A stretch of DNA of 35,472 nucleotides, from positions 1 to 35,472 of the forward strand of contig SYLI01000097.1 in the NCBI GenBank assembly GCA_005809105.1, written 5' to 3'. The number at the start of each line of letters is the position of its first letter. Within the stretch, counting starts at the first letter, position 1. Below are positions 8,072-16,670 of this stretch, piece by piece. The notes below the pieces were generated by a model, which was given only the letters and a program-made list of their open reading frames with translations, was not told where the DNA came from and made no database searches. Source of the DNA: Verrucomicrobiales bacterium. GTDB lineage: Bacteria; Verrucomicrobiota; Verrucomicrobiia; Limisphaerales; UBA1100. The position numbers were made by a program, and so were the translations under genes.

Positions 8072-9871
8072 ATGCAAATGCGACTGAAGTCATGGATTAC
8101 TGCCGCCACGATGGCCCTCTCGCTGCCGGCGATGGCGGCCGATGAGTTTAAGCCAACGCCCTATCACGAGGTGCAGGCGGGTGTGCCGCAAGGGAAGCTC
8201 ACCAAGTTCACCAACTGGCAAAGCAAGGTCTTCACCAACACGGTGCGCGACTGGTGGGTGTATGTGCCCGCGCAGTACAAGGCGGAGAAGCCGGCCAAGG
8301 TGATGGTCTTTCAGGACGGCCACGACTACGTGAACCTCAAGGGCAACTGGCGCGTGCCCACGGTGTTTGACAACCTCATCGCCAAAGGAGAGATGCCGGT
8401 CACCATCGCGATTCTCATCAATCCGGGACACGACAGAGCCCAAGCCACGCCGCAGTCGCCGTGGCGGTCGAGCAATCGAAGCTTCGAGTACGATTCGCTG
8501 GGCGACCGTTACGCACGCTTCCTCCTCGAGGAAATGCTGCCGGAGGTGGCCAAGACTTACAATCTCTCCACGAACGCCGCCGACCGCGCCATCTGCGGCG
8601 CCAGTTCGGGTGGTATCTGCTCGTTCACCGTCGCGTGGGAACGGCCGGACGCGTTCGGCAAGGTGCTCTCGACCATCGGCAGCTTTACGAACCTGCGCGG
8701 CGGCCACGTGTATCCCAGTTGGATCCGCAAGACGGAGCGCAAACCGATCCGCGTCTATCTGGAGGACTGCGGCGGCGACGTAGATAATTTTGCCGGGAGC
8801 TGGCCGCTGGCGAACCTGCAGATGGCGGCCGCCCTCAAGTACATGGGCTACGACACACGCATGGATTACGTCGAGGGCTACGCGCACAACTCAATGCACG
8901 GCGGCTCGGTTTTCCCCGAGGCGCTCAAGTGGCTTTGGCGCGCGGAAAAACCCGCGCCTGCGGTGAACACGAAGGGCAATCTCGGCGGCGACATGACGCT
9001 GCTGCGCCTGTTGATTGAGGGCGAAGGATGGCAGTTGGTGGCTGAGGGCCTTGGCTTCGCCGACGCTCCGTGTGCGGATGACAAGGGCAACTTCTATTTC
9101 TGCGACATGCGTTCCACTCCACCCGTCGTCTGGAAAGTGGCTGCGTCAGGCGCAAAGACAAAGCTCATCGAAGGCACTCCGTGCAGTGGATTGAAGTTTG
9201 GGCCCGACGGCCGGCTTTACGGCTGCGTCGGCAAGGACAAGCAGATTGTCGCCTTCGAGCTTCCCAGTGGCAAGAAGACGCTCATCGCCGAGGACGTGCA
9301 GCCCAACGACCTCGTCGTTTCGCGCAAGGGGCACATCTATTTCACCGAGACGGGGAAGAAACAGGTGACGTTCGTGAACCCGAAGACCGGCGAAAAGAAA
9401 GCCGCCGATGTGGGCATCACCGCGCCGAACGGCATCACCCTCTCGCCCGATCAAGGCACGCTCGCCGTGTCCGATTATCGCGGCGAAAATGTGTGGGCGT
9501 TCCGCGTGGAGGCTGATGGCACACTGACAGCCAGAGAGCCCTACATGACCGTGCGCACGGCAGTGGACACCGCGGTGCTGACGCAGGCTGTGCGGGATCC
9601 CGTTTACAAAACCGTAAGCGGCGGCGATGGCATGACGAGCGACACGGCCGGCCGCTACTACGTGGCGACGGAACTGGGCGTGCAGGTGTTTGATCCCACG
9701 GGGCGCATGTGCGGCGTGCTGACCAAGCCGTCGGAGAAGTCGATGACTAGTTGCGGGTTTGCCGGCGAGAAGCTGGACTGGCTCTACGTCACCTGCGGCG
9801 ACAAAGTTTTCCGGCGCAAAGTGCAGGCCACCGGCAACCTCTTCTTCCTGGCGCAACCCAAGAATCCCTAA
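8072..9871 (+). CDS. Secreted esterase fused to SMP-30/gluconolactonase domain
   Basis: The ATG at 8072 gives 599 residues with a signal peptide ending near residue 23 (SLPAMAA). Residues about 25-295 are an esterase domain with VYVPAQYK, the elbow GASSG (176-180, Ser178) and a C-terminal His in YAHNSMHGG. Residues about 315-599 are a six-bladed SMP-30/gluconolactonase propeller. Its likely metal ligands are Glu325 (AEGLGF), Asn453 (APNGI) and Asp519 (GGDGM), with QPNDL at 410-414 as a further conserved turn. One chain could therefore remove an ester and open a lactone. No stop or frame break lies between the halves. The frame is open back to 7748, but that stretch overlaps the upstream hydrolase. 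The stop overlaps convergent rmuC by 4 bases. Confidence 0.87.
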   Translation: MQMRLKSWITAATMALSLPAMAADEFKPTPYHEVQAGVPQGKLTKFTNWQSKVFTNTVRDWWVYVPAQYKAEKPAKVMVFQDGHDYVNLKGNWRVPTVFDNLIAKGEMPVTIAILINPGHDRAQATPQSPWRSSNRSFEYDSLGDRYARFLLEEMLPEVAKTYNLSTNAADRAICGASSGGICSFTVAWERPDAFGKVLSTIGSFTNLRGGHVYPSWIRKTERKPIRVYLEDCGGDVDNFAGSWPLANLQMAAALKYMGYDTRMDYVEGYAHNSMHGGSVFPEALKWLWRAEKPAPAVNTKGNLGGDMTLLRLLIEGEGWQLVAEGLGFADAPCADDKGNFYFCDMRSTPPVVWKVAASGAKTKLIEGTPCSGLKFGPDGRLYGCVGKDKQIVAFELPSGKKTLIAEDVQPNDLVVSRKGHIYFTETGKKQVTFVNPKTGEKKAADVGITAPNGITLSPDQGTLAVSDYRGENVWAFRVEADGTLTAREPYMTVRTAVDTAVLTQAVRDPVYKTVSGGDGMTSDTAGRYYVATELGVQVFDPTGRMCGVLTKPSEKSMTSCGFAGEKLDWLYVTCGDKVFRRKVQATGNLFFLAQPKNP

Positions 9872-11232
9872 TCGGGGATACTGCCGGGGAAGCTGGGGGG
9901 AGCGTCCGCAGCTGATGGCCGCTCCGTTCCCAGCAGGGCGCGGCTCTCTGCGTCGGGGAGCATCTCCACATTGCGCAGCTTGCGATCCATGGCGCGAGTC
10001 CGCACGTCCACCGACTCCACGACATGGCTGGCTTCCTGCAGCTTCTTCTTTACCTTTTCCATCACCTCGCCAAACCTGCCAAACTCGGTCTTCACGTCGG
10101 AGAGCACCTTCCACACGTCGCTGGAGCGCTTCTCGATGGCCAGCGTGCGAAACCCCATCTGCAGGCTGTTGAGCATCGCCGCCAGTGTGGTGGGCCCGGC
10201 CACACAAACGCGACAGGTGCGCTGCACTTCCTCGACCAACCCGGGACGGCGGAGCACCTCGGCGTAGAGGCCTTCGGTGGGCAGAAAGAGAATGGCGAAA
10301 TCCGTCGTGTGCGGCGGTTCGATGTACTTGTCATGGATGCTGCGCGCCTCGGTGCGGATGCGCGCCTCCAGCTTTTTTGCGGCCTCCTCGATGGCCGGCG
10401 CGTCGGCCCGTTCGGCCGCATCCTGCAGGCGTTCGTAATCCTCCTTGGGAAACTTGGAATCAATCGGCAGCCACACAGGATGCCCGGGTTCGTGGTCGCG
10501 GCCAGGTAGTTTGATGGCGTACTCCACGCGTTCGCCGCTGTGGGGCTTGGGCGCGACGTTGCGCTCGAACTGCTCCGCCGTCAGCACCTGTTCCAATAGA
10601 CTGCCCAGTAGAACCTCCCCCCATGTGCCGCGGGTGCGCACGTTGGTGAGCACGCGTTTGAGATCGCCCACGCCCGTCGCCAGCTCCCTCATCTGGCCCA
10701 GCCCGACATGCACTTGATCGAGCTGGTCGCGCACCAGCTTGAAGGACTCGCCCAATCGCGCCTCGAGTGTGCCCTGCAGTCGTTCATCCACGGTTTGTCG
10801 GATGACTTCCAACCGCTGCGCGTTATCCGTCTGAATCTGGGAGAGCTTGAGATCCACCGTGGCGCGCAGGTGCTCAAGTTTGATTTCGTTGGCCTGCGAG
10901 AGATCATGCAGGCTGCGGGTGATGCCCGTGAGGTGGGCTTGTTGCACCTGCGTGATCTGTTCCAGGCTTGTCATCATCGTGCCGGTGGCTTGCAGGTGGC
11001 TTTCGCCCAACTCGCGCCTCAACTGGCCTCCCAATTCGGAGGATTCGCGCCGGCCCATCGCCAGCTCTTCCTTGATGACGGACTCGATCCGCCCCTGATT
11101 GCGCTGTAGCTCGTCCAAGCGCGGCTGCAGTGCCGCGACATGGGGGTCGCCTCCGCCACGGCGCAGCGCGACGAGCACGATTGCCAGCAAGCCCACCTGC
11201 GCGATTCCTAGAAGGAGCAGTGCAATATCCAT
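9868..11232 (-). CDS. rmuC: RmuC-family DNA recombination protein
   Basis: RmuC proteins limit inverted-repeat rearrangements and have a nuclease-like core. The 454 residues show an N-terminal membrane anchor (4-23), a long coiled-coil region to about 150, then the RmuC core with RTRGTWGEVLLGSLLEQVL, LPIDSKFPKEDYERL and DFAILFLPTEGLYAEVL. The last 35 residues are Pro/Ser-rich and look disordered. It is the last gene of the minus-strand run mtnP-ridA-rmuC, starting 30 bases after ridA. The gene ends in a 4-base convergent overlap with the esterase-lactonase fusion. Confidence 0.93.
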   Translation of the reverse strand: MDIALLLLGIAQVGLLAIVLVALRRGGGDPHVAALQPRLDELQRNQGRIESVIKEELAMGRRESSELGGQLRRELGESHLQATGTMMTSLEQITQVQQAHLTGITRSLHDLSQANEIKLEHLRATVDLKLSQIQTDNAQRLEVIRQTVDERLQGTLEARLGESFKLVRDQLDQVHVGLGQMRELATGVGDLKRVLTNVRTRGTWGEVLLGSLLEQVLTAEQFERNVAPKPHSGERVEYAIKLPGRDHEPGHPVWLPIDSKFPKEDYERLQDAAERADAPAIEEAAKKLEARIRTEARSIHDKYIEPPHTTDFAILFLPTEGLYAEVLRRPGLVEEVQRTCRVCVAGPTTLAAMLNSLQMGFRTLAIEKRSSDVWKVLSDVKTEFGRFGEVMEKVKKKLQEASHVVESVDVRTRAMDRKLRNVEMLPDAESRALLGTERPSAADAPPSFPGSIPD

Positions 11233-11262
11233 GGAGGGACAGTAGCGGGCGCTTCCGGCCGG

Positions 11263-11643
11263 TCAACAATGAGCGATCACTTCAATCTCCACGCTTGCAC
11301 CGCGCGGCAGGGCCGCGACCTGGATGGTTGAGCGCGCCGGAAAGTCATGCGTGAAGTACCGCGCATAGACCTCGTTCATGCCCGCGAAGTCCGCGAGGTT
11401 GGTAAGGAACACAGTGCTCTTCACCACGTGCGCGAAGGTAAGGCTTTGGTCGTCCAAGATGCACTTAACGTTCTCCAGCACGCGCTGGGTTTGCGCCTTG
11501 ATGTCGCCCTCGACGAGATTGCCAGTGGCCGGATCCAGCGGGATCTGCCCTGCACAGAAGAGGAGACTGCCCACCTTCACCGCATGGTTGTAGGGGCCGA
11601 CGGCCGGGGCGGATTGGGCGGGCTTGATGATGGTCTTTTGCAT
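11263..11643 (-). CDS. ridA: RidA family 2-iminobutanoate/2-iminopropanoate deaminase
   Basis: RidA hydrolyses reactive enamine/imine by-products of PLP enzymes. The protein has 126 residues, the normal length, with the N-terminal VGPYNHAV, the LFCAGQIPLDP strand, FPARSTIQVAALP containing the carboxylate-binding Arg104, and the C-terminal VEIEVIA. It sits 33 bases after mtnP and 30 bases before rmuC, so the three are probably cotranscribed. Confidence 0.95.
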   Translation of the reverse strand: MQKTIIKPAQSAPAVGPYNHAVKVGSLLFCAGQIPLDPATGNLVEGDIKAQTQRVLENVKCILDDQSLTFAHVVKSTVFLTNLADFAGMNEVYARYFTHDFPARSTIQVAALPRGASVEIEVIAHC

Positions 11644-11676
11644 GCGGGCCTTGTGTGGCGGGAATCGTGCGGGATG

Positions 11677-12537
11677 TCAACGCCCCTGCGAACCCAGGAT
11701 CGGCGCCAGTGCCCGGCGAGTGCGGGCCGGCCAAAGGGCAGGGGGCGTCATGATGGCACCCTGCAACGCGCGATGGGAAGGCCAGCAGGGTTCCTCTGGG
11801 ATTTGTGGGATGGCGATTTCAAGAATCTCCTGCGCCCTCTGCGCGTTGCGGCGCAGGCAGTCCACCACCATCTCCACCGTCACCGCGGCGTGCCGGGCAT
11901 CCCAGCAGTCGGAGTCGGTCACCATCGCCAGCGTGGCGTAGGAAATCTCCGCCTCGCGCGAACAACGCGCTTCGCCCAGATTGGTCATCCCCACCACGTC
12001 AAAGCCCGCACGGTGGTGGATCAGCGACTCGGCTCGCGTGCTGAATGCCGGGCCTTCCATATTCAGGTAGATGCCGCCGTCGTGGACGCGCGCCCCGGCC
12101 TTTCGCGCGGCGGCGAGCAGCAGGGCGCGCAGATTCTGGCAGATGGGATGGGCCAGCGACACATGGGCGACGATGCCGTTTCCAAAGAAGGTGTGCGCGG
12201 CCGATTGCTTGGTGCGATCCACGAATTGATCCACCAGCACCACGTCGCAGGGGCGGTGCTTGCGTTGCAGTGAACCCACGGCGCTGACACTCAGGATCCA
12301 CCGCACCCCCAGCTTCCTCATCGCCCAGATGTTGGCCCGATGGTTGAGTTCCGAGGGAAGAATGCGGTGGCCGCGTCCATGTCGGGGCAGGAAGACCACC
12401 GGACGTCCAGCGAAAGTTCCGGTCAGAAGCTTGTCTGAAGGTGCGCCGAAGGGGGTGCGCACCGTCACCCATTTGGGATTCTGAAAGCTCTCGACGTTGT
12501 AAAGGCCGCTGCCACCAATGATGCCGATGGGGTTCAT
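11677..12537 (-). CDS. mtnP: S-methyl-5'-thioadenosine phosphorylase
   Basis: MtnP cleaves methylthioadenosine to adenine and methylthioribose-1-phosphate in methionine salvage. The 286 residues carry the trimeric MTAP/PNP signature: IGIIGGSGLY at the N-terminus, LPRHGRGH (phosphate site), NHRANIWA, YLNMEGPAFSTRAES, VVGMTNLGEA and TDSDCWD. The last contains the Asp found in enzymes that prefer 6-aminopurines. The C-terminal 25 residues are Pro/Arg-rich and outside the core. It is the first gene of the mtnP-ridA-rmuC run and diverges from glgC. No mtnA or other salvage gene is nearby. Confidence 0.93.
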   Translation of the reverse strand: MNPIGIIGGSGLYNVESFQNPKWVTVRTPFGAPSDKLLTGTFAGRPVVFLPRHGRGHRILPSELNHRANIWAMRKLGVRWILSVSAVGSLQRKHRPCDVVLVDQFVDRTKQSAAHTFFGNGIVAHVSLAHPICQNLRALLLAAARKAGARVHDGGIYLNMEGPAFSTRAESLIHHRAGFDVVGMTNLGEARCSREAEISYATLAMVTDSDCWDARHAAVTVEMVVDCLRRNAQRAQEILEIAIPQIPEEPCWPSHRALQGAIMTPPALWPARTRRALAPILGSQGR

Positions 12538-12618
12538 GCCCGACGATTAGGCCAGAATCCCTCGCGTCGCGCAGGAAAAATGTCCATGGGGATTGCGGAG
12601 GCAAAGGACTGAAGTCAC

Positions 12619-12647
12619 TTGTCCTGCGGCCGGACGAAGGGTATGGT
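12619..12647 (+). promoter_or_regulatory. Candidate sigma70-type promoter of glgC
   Basis: TTGTCC at 12619-12624 and TATGGT at 12642-12647 are separated by 17 bases, each matching four of six consensus positions. They lie 36 bases before the glgC ATG. Confidence 0.35.
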
Positions 12648-12659
12648 AAACCCACTCGC

Positions 12660-12678
12660 CCGCAGCAATCGGCTGCGG
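12660..12678 (+). promoter_or_regulatory. Hairpin just upstream of the glgC start
   Basis: CCGCAG (12660-12665) and CTGCGG (12673-12678) can form a 6-bp stem with a 7-base loop. It ends four bases before the ATG, exactly where a Shine-Dalgarno site would be, and none is visible. Confidence 0.4.
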
Positions 12679-12682
12679 TGTT

Positions 12683-13993
12683 ATGCCTGACTCCAATCAT
12701 AAATCGTTCGACCCGTTTACGACCCTGGCCGTGGTGATGGGAGGCGGACAAGGTGCGCGGCTTTTCCCGCTCACCAAGAACCGCGCCAAGCCCGCCGTGC
12801 CGCTGGCCGGGAAGTACCGGCTGGTGGACATCCCCATCTCCAACTGCATCAACTCCGGCCTCAAGCGCGTGTATGTGCTGACGCAGTTCAACTCCGCCTC
12901 GCTGCACCGGCACATCGCGCAGTCCTACAAGTTTGACCATTTCACGCGCGGCTTTGTGGAGATCATGGCCGCGGAGCAGACCCACGCGGACTCCTCGTGG
13001 TTTCAGGGCACGGCCGACGCCGTGCGCAAGCATTTGGGGCATTTTCTGAGCCACCGTTTCGACTACTTCCTCATCCTGAGCGGCGATCAGCTCTACAACA
13101 TGGATTTTAGCCGTGTGGTCGCCCAGCACATCAGCACCAAGGCGGAGCTGACGGTGGCCACCATTCCAGTCCGCCGCGATGATGTACCCTCTTATGGCAT
13201 CATGCATCTGGACGACCGCCGCCGCATCGTGGAGTTCGTGGAGAAGCCCAAAGATCCGCAACAGATCGACACCCTGCGCATGCCCTCGGCCGCGCGCGCT
13301 GAACTTCACATCGAAGAGCAGGAGGATTTATATCTGGCTTCGATGGGCATCTATGTCTTCAACCGGCAAGTGCTGGAGGAGCTGCTCGGCGACAATTCGC
13401 TCACCGACTTTGGCCGGCACATCATCCCTAGTGCCATCAAGACCCACCGGGCCTTTGCCTACATCTACCGTGGCTATTGGGAGGATGTCGGCAGCATCCG
13501 CACTTTCTTCGAGGCGAACCTCGATGTGACGTCGGAGCTGCCCAAGTTCAACTTCTTTGACATGTCCGCACCCATCTTCACGCGGCCGCGCTTCCTGCCC
13601 GCGTCCAAGATCAACGGCGCGGCGGTGGATCATGCCGTGCTGAGTGATGGCTGCATCATCAACCGCTCGCAGATCGCCCACTCCATCATTGGCGTACGCA
13701 GCATCGTGGGGGAGGGAACCCGGCTGATGCGCGTCGTGATGATGGGGGCCGACTATTACGAATCCGAAGGCTCCATCCTGCACCACACGCGCAAGGGCGT
13801 GCCCAGCATGGGCATTGGCAACAACACGCAGATCGAGAACGCCATCATCGACAAGAATGCGCGCATTGGTGACAACTGCTTCATCAGCCCCGCGGGCAAG
13901 CCCAGCCATGTCGATCATCCCCTCTACTTCATCCGGGACGGCATCGTGGTCATCCCCAAGGGGGGCGTGGTTCCCGCCGGGACGGTGATTTGA
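12683..13993 (+). CDS. glgC: Glucose-1-phosphate adenylyltransferase
   Basis: GlgC makes ADP-glucose, the activated precursor for bacterial glycogen. The 436 residues have the nucleotidyltransferase start VVMGGGQGARLFPLT (17-31), KPAVPLAGKYRLVDIPISNC, SGDQLYNMDF, EKPKDP and YWEDVGSI. A left-handed beta-helix C-terminus follows, with GADYYESEG, VPSMGIGNNT and IIDKNARIGDN. These C-terminal motifs resemble cyanobacterial and plant enzymes more than the E. coli type. That type usually responds to 3-phosphoglycerate and phosphate; such regulation here is inference. The start follows the hairpin at 12660-12678. The sugar-acid dehydratase gene begins 33 bases after it on the same strand; no other glycogen gene is present. 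Confidence 0.95.
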   Translation: MPDSNHKSFDPFTTLAVVMGGGQGARLFPLTKNRAKPAVPLAGKYRLVDIPISNCINSGLKRVYVLTQFNSASLHRHIAQSYKFDHFTRGFVEIMAAEQTHADSSWFQGTADAVRKHLGHFLSHRFDYFLILSGDQLYNMDFSRVVAQHISTKAELTVATIPVRRDDVPSYGIMHLDDRRRIVEFVEKPKDPQQIDTLRMPSAARAELHIEEQEDLYLASMGIYVFNRQVLEELLGDNSLTDFGRHIIPSAIKTHRAFAYIYRGYWEDVGSIRTFFEANLDVTSELPKFNFFDMSAPIFTRPRFLPASKINGAAVDHAVLSDGCIINRSQIAHSIIGVRSIVGEGTRLMRVVMMGADYYESEGSILHHTRKGVPSMGIGNNTQIENAIIDKNARIGDNCFISPAGKPSHVDHPLYFIRDGIVVIPKGGVVPAGTVI

Positions 13994-14026
13994 GTTTTTC
14001 CGCCGGGGATGCTTCAATCCGCGGCG

Positions 14027-15958
14027 ATGGCAGAAGACATCTTTCGCGTTCGCACCCACGCTGAAGGGCCGCAGGGAAGCCTGCCGATCACCGCCCAGAT
14101 GCTGCGCGAAGAACCCAGCGGCAATCTCTTTGGCCTCACGCAATCCGCCGGCATGGGCTGGAATCCCTCGGAGCTGCTGCGCCCGGCCTATCTGATTCTA
14201 AGCACTCAGGGCGGCGTGCGCGCCGCCGATGGCCGGCCCATCGCATTGGGCTACCACACGGGCCATTGGGAGGTGGGGCTGCTCGTGGAGGAGGCCGCCC
14301 ACACGCTGCGCCAGTGCGGGGCAGTGCCCTACGCAGGCCACTGTTCGGATCCCTGCGATGGCCGCTCGCAGGGCACCACCGGGATGTTTGACAGCCTGCC
14401 TTACCGTAACGATGCGGCGATCATCTTCCGGCGCCTGGTGCGCTCGCTGCCCACGCGCCAGGGTGTGATGGGGGTCGCCACCTGCGACAAGGGGCTCCCC
14501 GCGATGATGATGGCGCTGGCCGCCATGTCGGACTTGCCCACGGTGATTGTGCCCGGCGGCGTGACGCTACCTCCCCGCGAGGGCGAGGACACCGCCATGG
14601 TGCAGACCATTGGCGCGCGGTTTTCCCACGGGCTGCTCTCACTGCAAGACGCCGCCGAGGCGGGATGCCGCGCGTGCGCCAGCCCGGGGGGCGGCTGCCA
14701 GTTTCTGGGAACGGCCGCCACGGCGCAGGTCGTTGCCGAAGCCTTGGGCATGGCGCTTGCGCACACAGCCTTGGCGCCCTCGGGCGAGCCGGTGTGGCGC
14801 GACATGGCCGTACGATCGGCCCGCGCCTTGATGGAGCAAAAGTCGCGGGGATTCTTCACGCGCCACTATCTCTCCGAGGCCAGCCTTCGTAACGCCATGA
14901 CGGTTCACGCTGCCTTTGGCGGCTCCACCAATCTACTACTGCACATCCCCGCCATCGCGCATGCCGCGGGGCTGCGCCGGCCCACCGTGGCCGACTGGCG
15001 CGCCATCAATGCGCGCACGCCCCGGCTGGTGAGTGTGCTGCCCAATGGGCCCGTGCACCATCCCACCGTTCAGGTTTTCCTCGCAGGGGGCGTGCCCGAG
15101 GTGATGCTGCATCTGCGCGGGTTGAACCTGCTGGAGCTAGACGCGCTCACGGCCGATGGGCGCACGTGGCGGCAAGTGCTTGAAGAATGGGAATCGTCGG
15201 AGCGCCGCAGTCGCTTCCGTCAGATTCTGCGCGACCAGGCCGGGGTGGACGCCGACCAGGTGATTCATTCTCCGGCAAGCGCCGCCCAGCATGGGATCAC
15301 TCCCACGCTCACGTTTCCCACCGGCAATCTTGCGCCCGAAGGATCCGTGATCAAAAGCACCTCCATCGATCCTTCCAAACTGGATGCACAAGGCGTGTAC
15401 TGCCATCAGGGGCCGGCCCGTTTTTTTGCCAGCGAAAGGGCAGCCATGGCTGCCATCAAGAACGGAGATTTGCGCGCGGGCGACGTGCTGGTGCTCGCGG
15501 GCATTGGTCCCATGGGCACGGGCATGGAGGAGATTTACCAGATCACCTCCGCCCTCAAGTTTCTCCCCTTTGGCAAGGAAGTGGCCGTGGTGACCGACGG
15601 GCGTTTTTCTGGCGTGTCCACCGGTGCGTGCGTGGGTCATGTGGGGCCCGAGGCGCTGGCGGGTGGGCCCATCGGCCGCGTGCGCGAGGGCGACATCATC
15701 CGCATCGAGATTGATTGCCGCCGCAACTTGGGCTCAGTGAACTGGATTGGCGATGGCAGCAGGACGATGTCGCCGGAGGAGGGCGCGGCGGTGCTGGCGC
15801 AACGCCCCCGCCATCCGTCTCTGGCTCCCCACCCCCAATTGCCCGAGGACACTCGCTTGTGGGCAGCCCTGCAGGCGGCCTGCGGGGGAACCTGGGGTGG
15901 GTGCGTCTATGACGCCGGGGAAATCACCGCGAGACTGGGTGCCTCAAAAGGAGCCTGA
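14027..15958 (+). CDS. yjhG: IlvD/Edd-family sugar-acid dehydratase, YjhG/YagF (D-xylonate dehydratase) type
   Basis: The protein has 643 residues from the ATG at 14027; an ATG at 14009 would add six. Near-continuous resemblance to E. coli YjhG/YagF is visible: [106 protein letters not shown] and DTRLWA at the end. Cys110, Cys153 and Cys224 are the likely iron-sulfur ligands. YjhG-type enzymes dehydrate D-xylonate and similar aldonates to 2-keto-3-deoxy acids in the cytoplasm. The length and the SDPCDGR block argue against IlvD of isoleucine-valine synthesis. It lies directly after glgC and ends 12 bases from the convergent Sel1 gene. Confidence 0.9.
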   Translation: MAEDIFRVRTHAEGPQGSLPITAQMLREEPSGNLFGLTQSAGMGWNPSELLRPAYLILSTQGGVRAADGRPIALGYHTGHWEVGLLVEEAAHTLRQCGAVPYAGHCSDPCDGRSQGTTGMFDSLPYRNDAAIIFRRLVRSLPTRQGVMGVATCDKGLPAMMMALAAMSDLPTVIVPGGVTLPPREGEDTAMVQTIGARFSHGLLSLQDAAEAGCRACASPGGGCQFLGTAATAQVVAEALGMALAHTALAPSGEPVWRDMAVRSARALMEQKSRGFFTRHYLSEASLRNAMTVHAAFGGSTNLLLHIPAIAHAAGLRRPTVADWRAINARTPRLVSVLPNGPVHHPTVQVFLAGGVPEVMLHLRGLNLLELDALTADGRTWRQVLEEWESSERRSRFRQILRDQAGVDADQVIHSPASAAQHGITPTLTFPTGNLAPEGSVIKSTSIDPSKLDAQGVYCHQGPARFFASERAAMAAIKNGDLRAGDVLVLAGIGPMGTGMEEIYQITSALKFLPFGKEVAVVTDGRFSGVSTGACVGHVGPEALAGGPIGRVREGDIIRIEIDCRRNLGSVNWIGDGSRTMSPEEGAAVLAQRPRHPSLAPHPQLPEDTRLWAALQAACGGTWGGCVYDAGEITARLGASKGA

Positions 15959-15970
15959 TCGGGCGTCCGC

Positions 15971-16609
15971 CTAGTTGTTTGGCCGTGGCGGCGCAGGGTC
16001 TGGCGTGGTGCGGGGCGCGGACCCGGCCAGAGACTGCGGCGTGCTCTCGTAGATGCGAAACTGCTCTGCGCGTCGTTTGCCTTCGGCCACCAAATCCGGC
16101 GTGAGCAACAACGCCAGCTGGTCGCGCGCCTCGATGTGAACCGGCTGGCCCTTCTCGGCGGCCAGATGCAGCCACTTGTACGCTTCCACGATATTCTTGG
16201 AGACGCCGCTGCCTTCCTTGCAGGCCAGTCCCATCAGGTATTGGCCGTTGGGATTGTCCTGCCGCGCGGATTTGAGGTACCACTTGGCAGCCTCCAGATA
16301 GTTCATGGGCACGCCGTACCCATTTTGAGCGCAGACACCGAGCGCGAACTGCGCCTCCGCATGGCCCTGCTCGGCGGCTTGCTTGAAGAGTGCGGCGGCA
16401 CGCTCGTGGTGGATGGGCAATCCATCGCCCAGATAGTATTTGTAGCCCAGCTCCAGCTGGCCTTCGGCGGTCTTGGGATGCAAATCAAGAGTGGATGGCG
16501 CCTTGCCCTGAGGTTTGGCATCCGGCCCGCCGCAGCCCGCCGCGATGAACGCAGCCGCGATCCACAGCGCGTGACACAGCCGGACGATTGCTTGTGAAAA
16601 CCTCCTCAT
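15971..16609 (-). CDS. Sel1-repeat putative lipoprotein
   Basis: The ATG at 16609 gives 212 residues. It is fixed by a strong AAGGAGG ribosome site (complement of 16616-16622), six bases from the start. The N-terminus is a signal sequence ending in FIAAGCGG, so Cys26 may be lipidated, although Ala at -3 is not the best lipobox. Residues about 47-160 hold three Sel1 (TPR-like) repeats of the A-x-x-x-L-G-x-x-Y-x-x-G-x-G form, ending in a degenerate fourth. The tail is Pro-rich. Sel1 solenoids usually scaffold protein contacts. It follows the Sel1-protease gene by 61 bases on the same strand and is probably cotranscribed or a partial duplicate of its repeat region. Confidence 0.85.
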   Translation of the reverse strand: MRRFSQAIVRLCHALWIAAAFIAAGCGGPDAKPQGKAPSTLDLHPKTAEGQLELGYKYYLGDGLPIHHERAAALFKQAAEQGHAEAQFALGVCAQNGYGVPMNYLEAAKWYLKSARQDNPNGQYLMGLACKEGSGVSKNIVEAYKWLHLAAEKGQPVHIEARDQLALLLTPDLVAEGKRRAEQFRIYESTPQSLAGSAPRTTPDPAPPRPNN

Positions 16610-16615
16610 GAACTG

Positions 16616-16622
16616 CCTCCTT
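16616..16622 (-). promoter_or_regulatory. Strong Shine-Dalgarno site of the Sel1 lipoprotein gene
   Basis: CCTCCTT on the plus strand is AAGGAGG on the coding strand, six bases before the ATG at 16609. It decides the start against the longer open frame reaching 16780. It is one of the few strong sites in this window. Confidence 0.8.
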
Positions 16623-16670
16623 CGACTGTCAGGAAGGATAGTCGGAGACGCTCCAGAGTCAATCCGGCAG

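Noticed and set aside
14027-15958. IlvD dihydroxy-acid dehydratase of branched-chain amino acid synthesis
   Set aside because: The length of about 643 residues and the SDPCDGR and RVRTHAEGP blocks fit the YjhG/YagF sugar-acid group instead.
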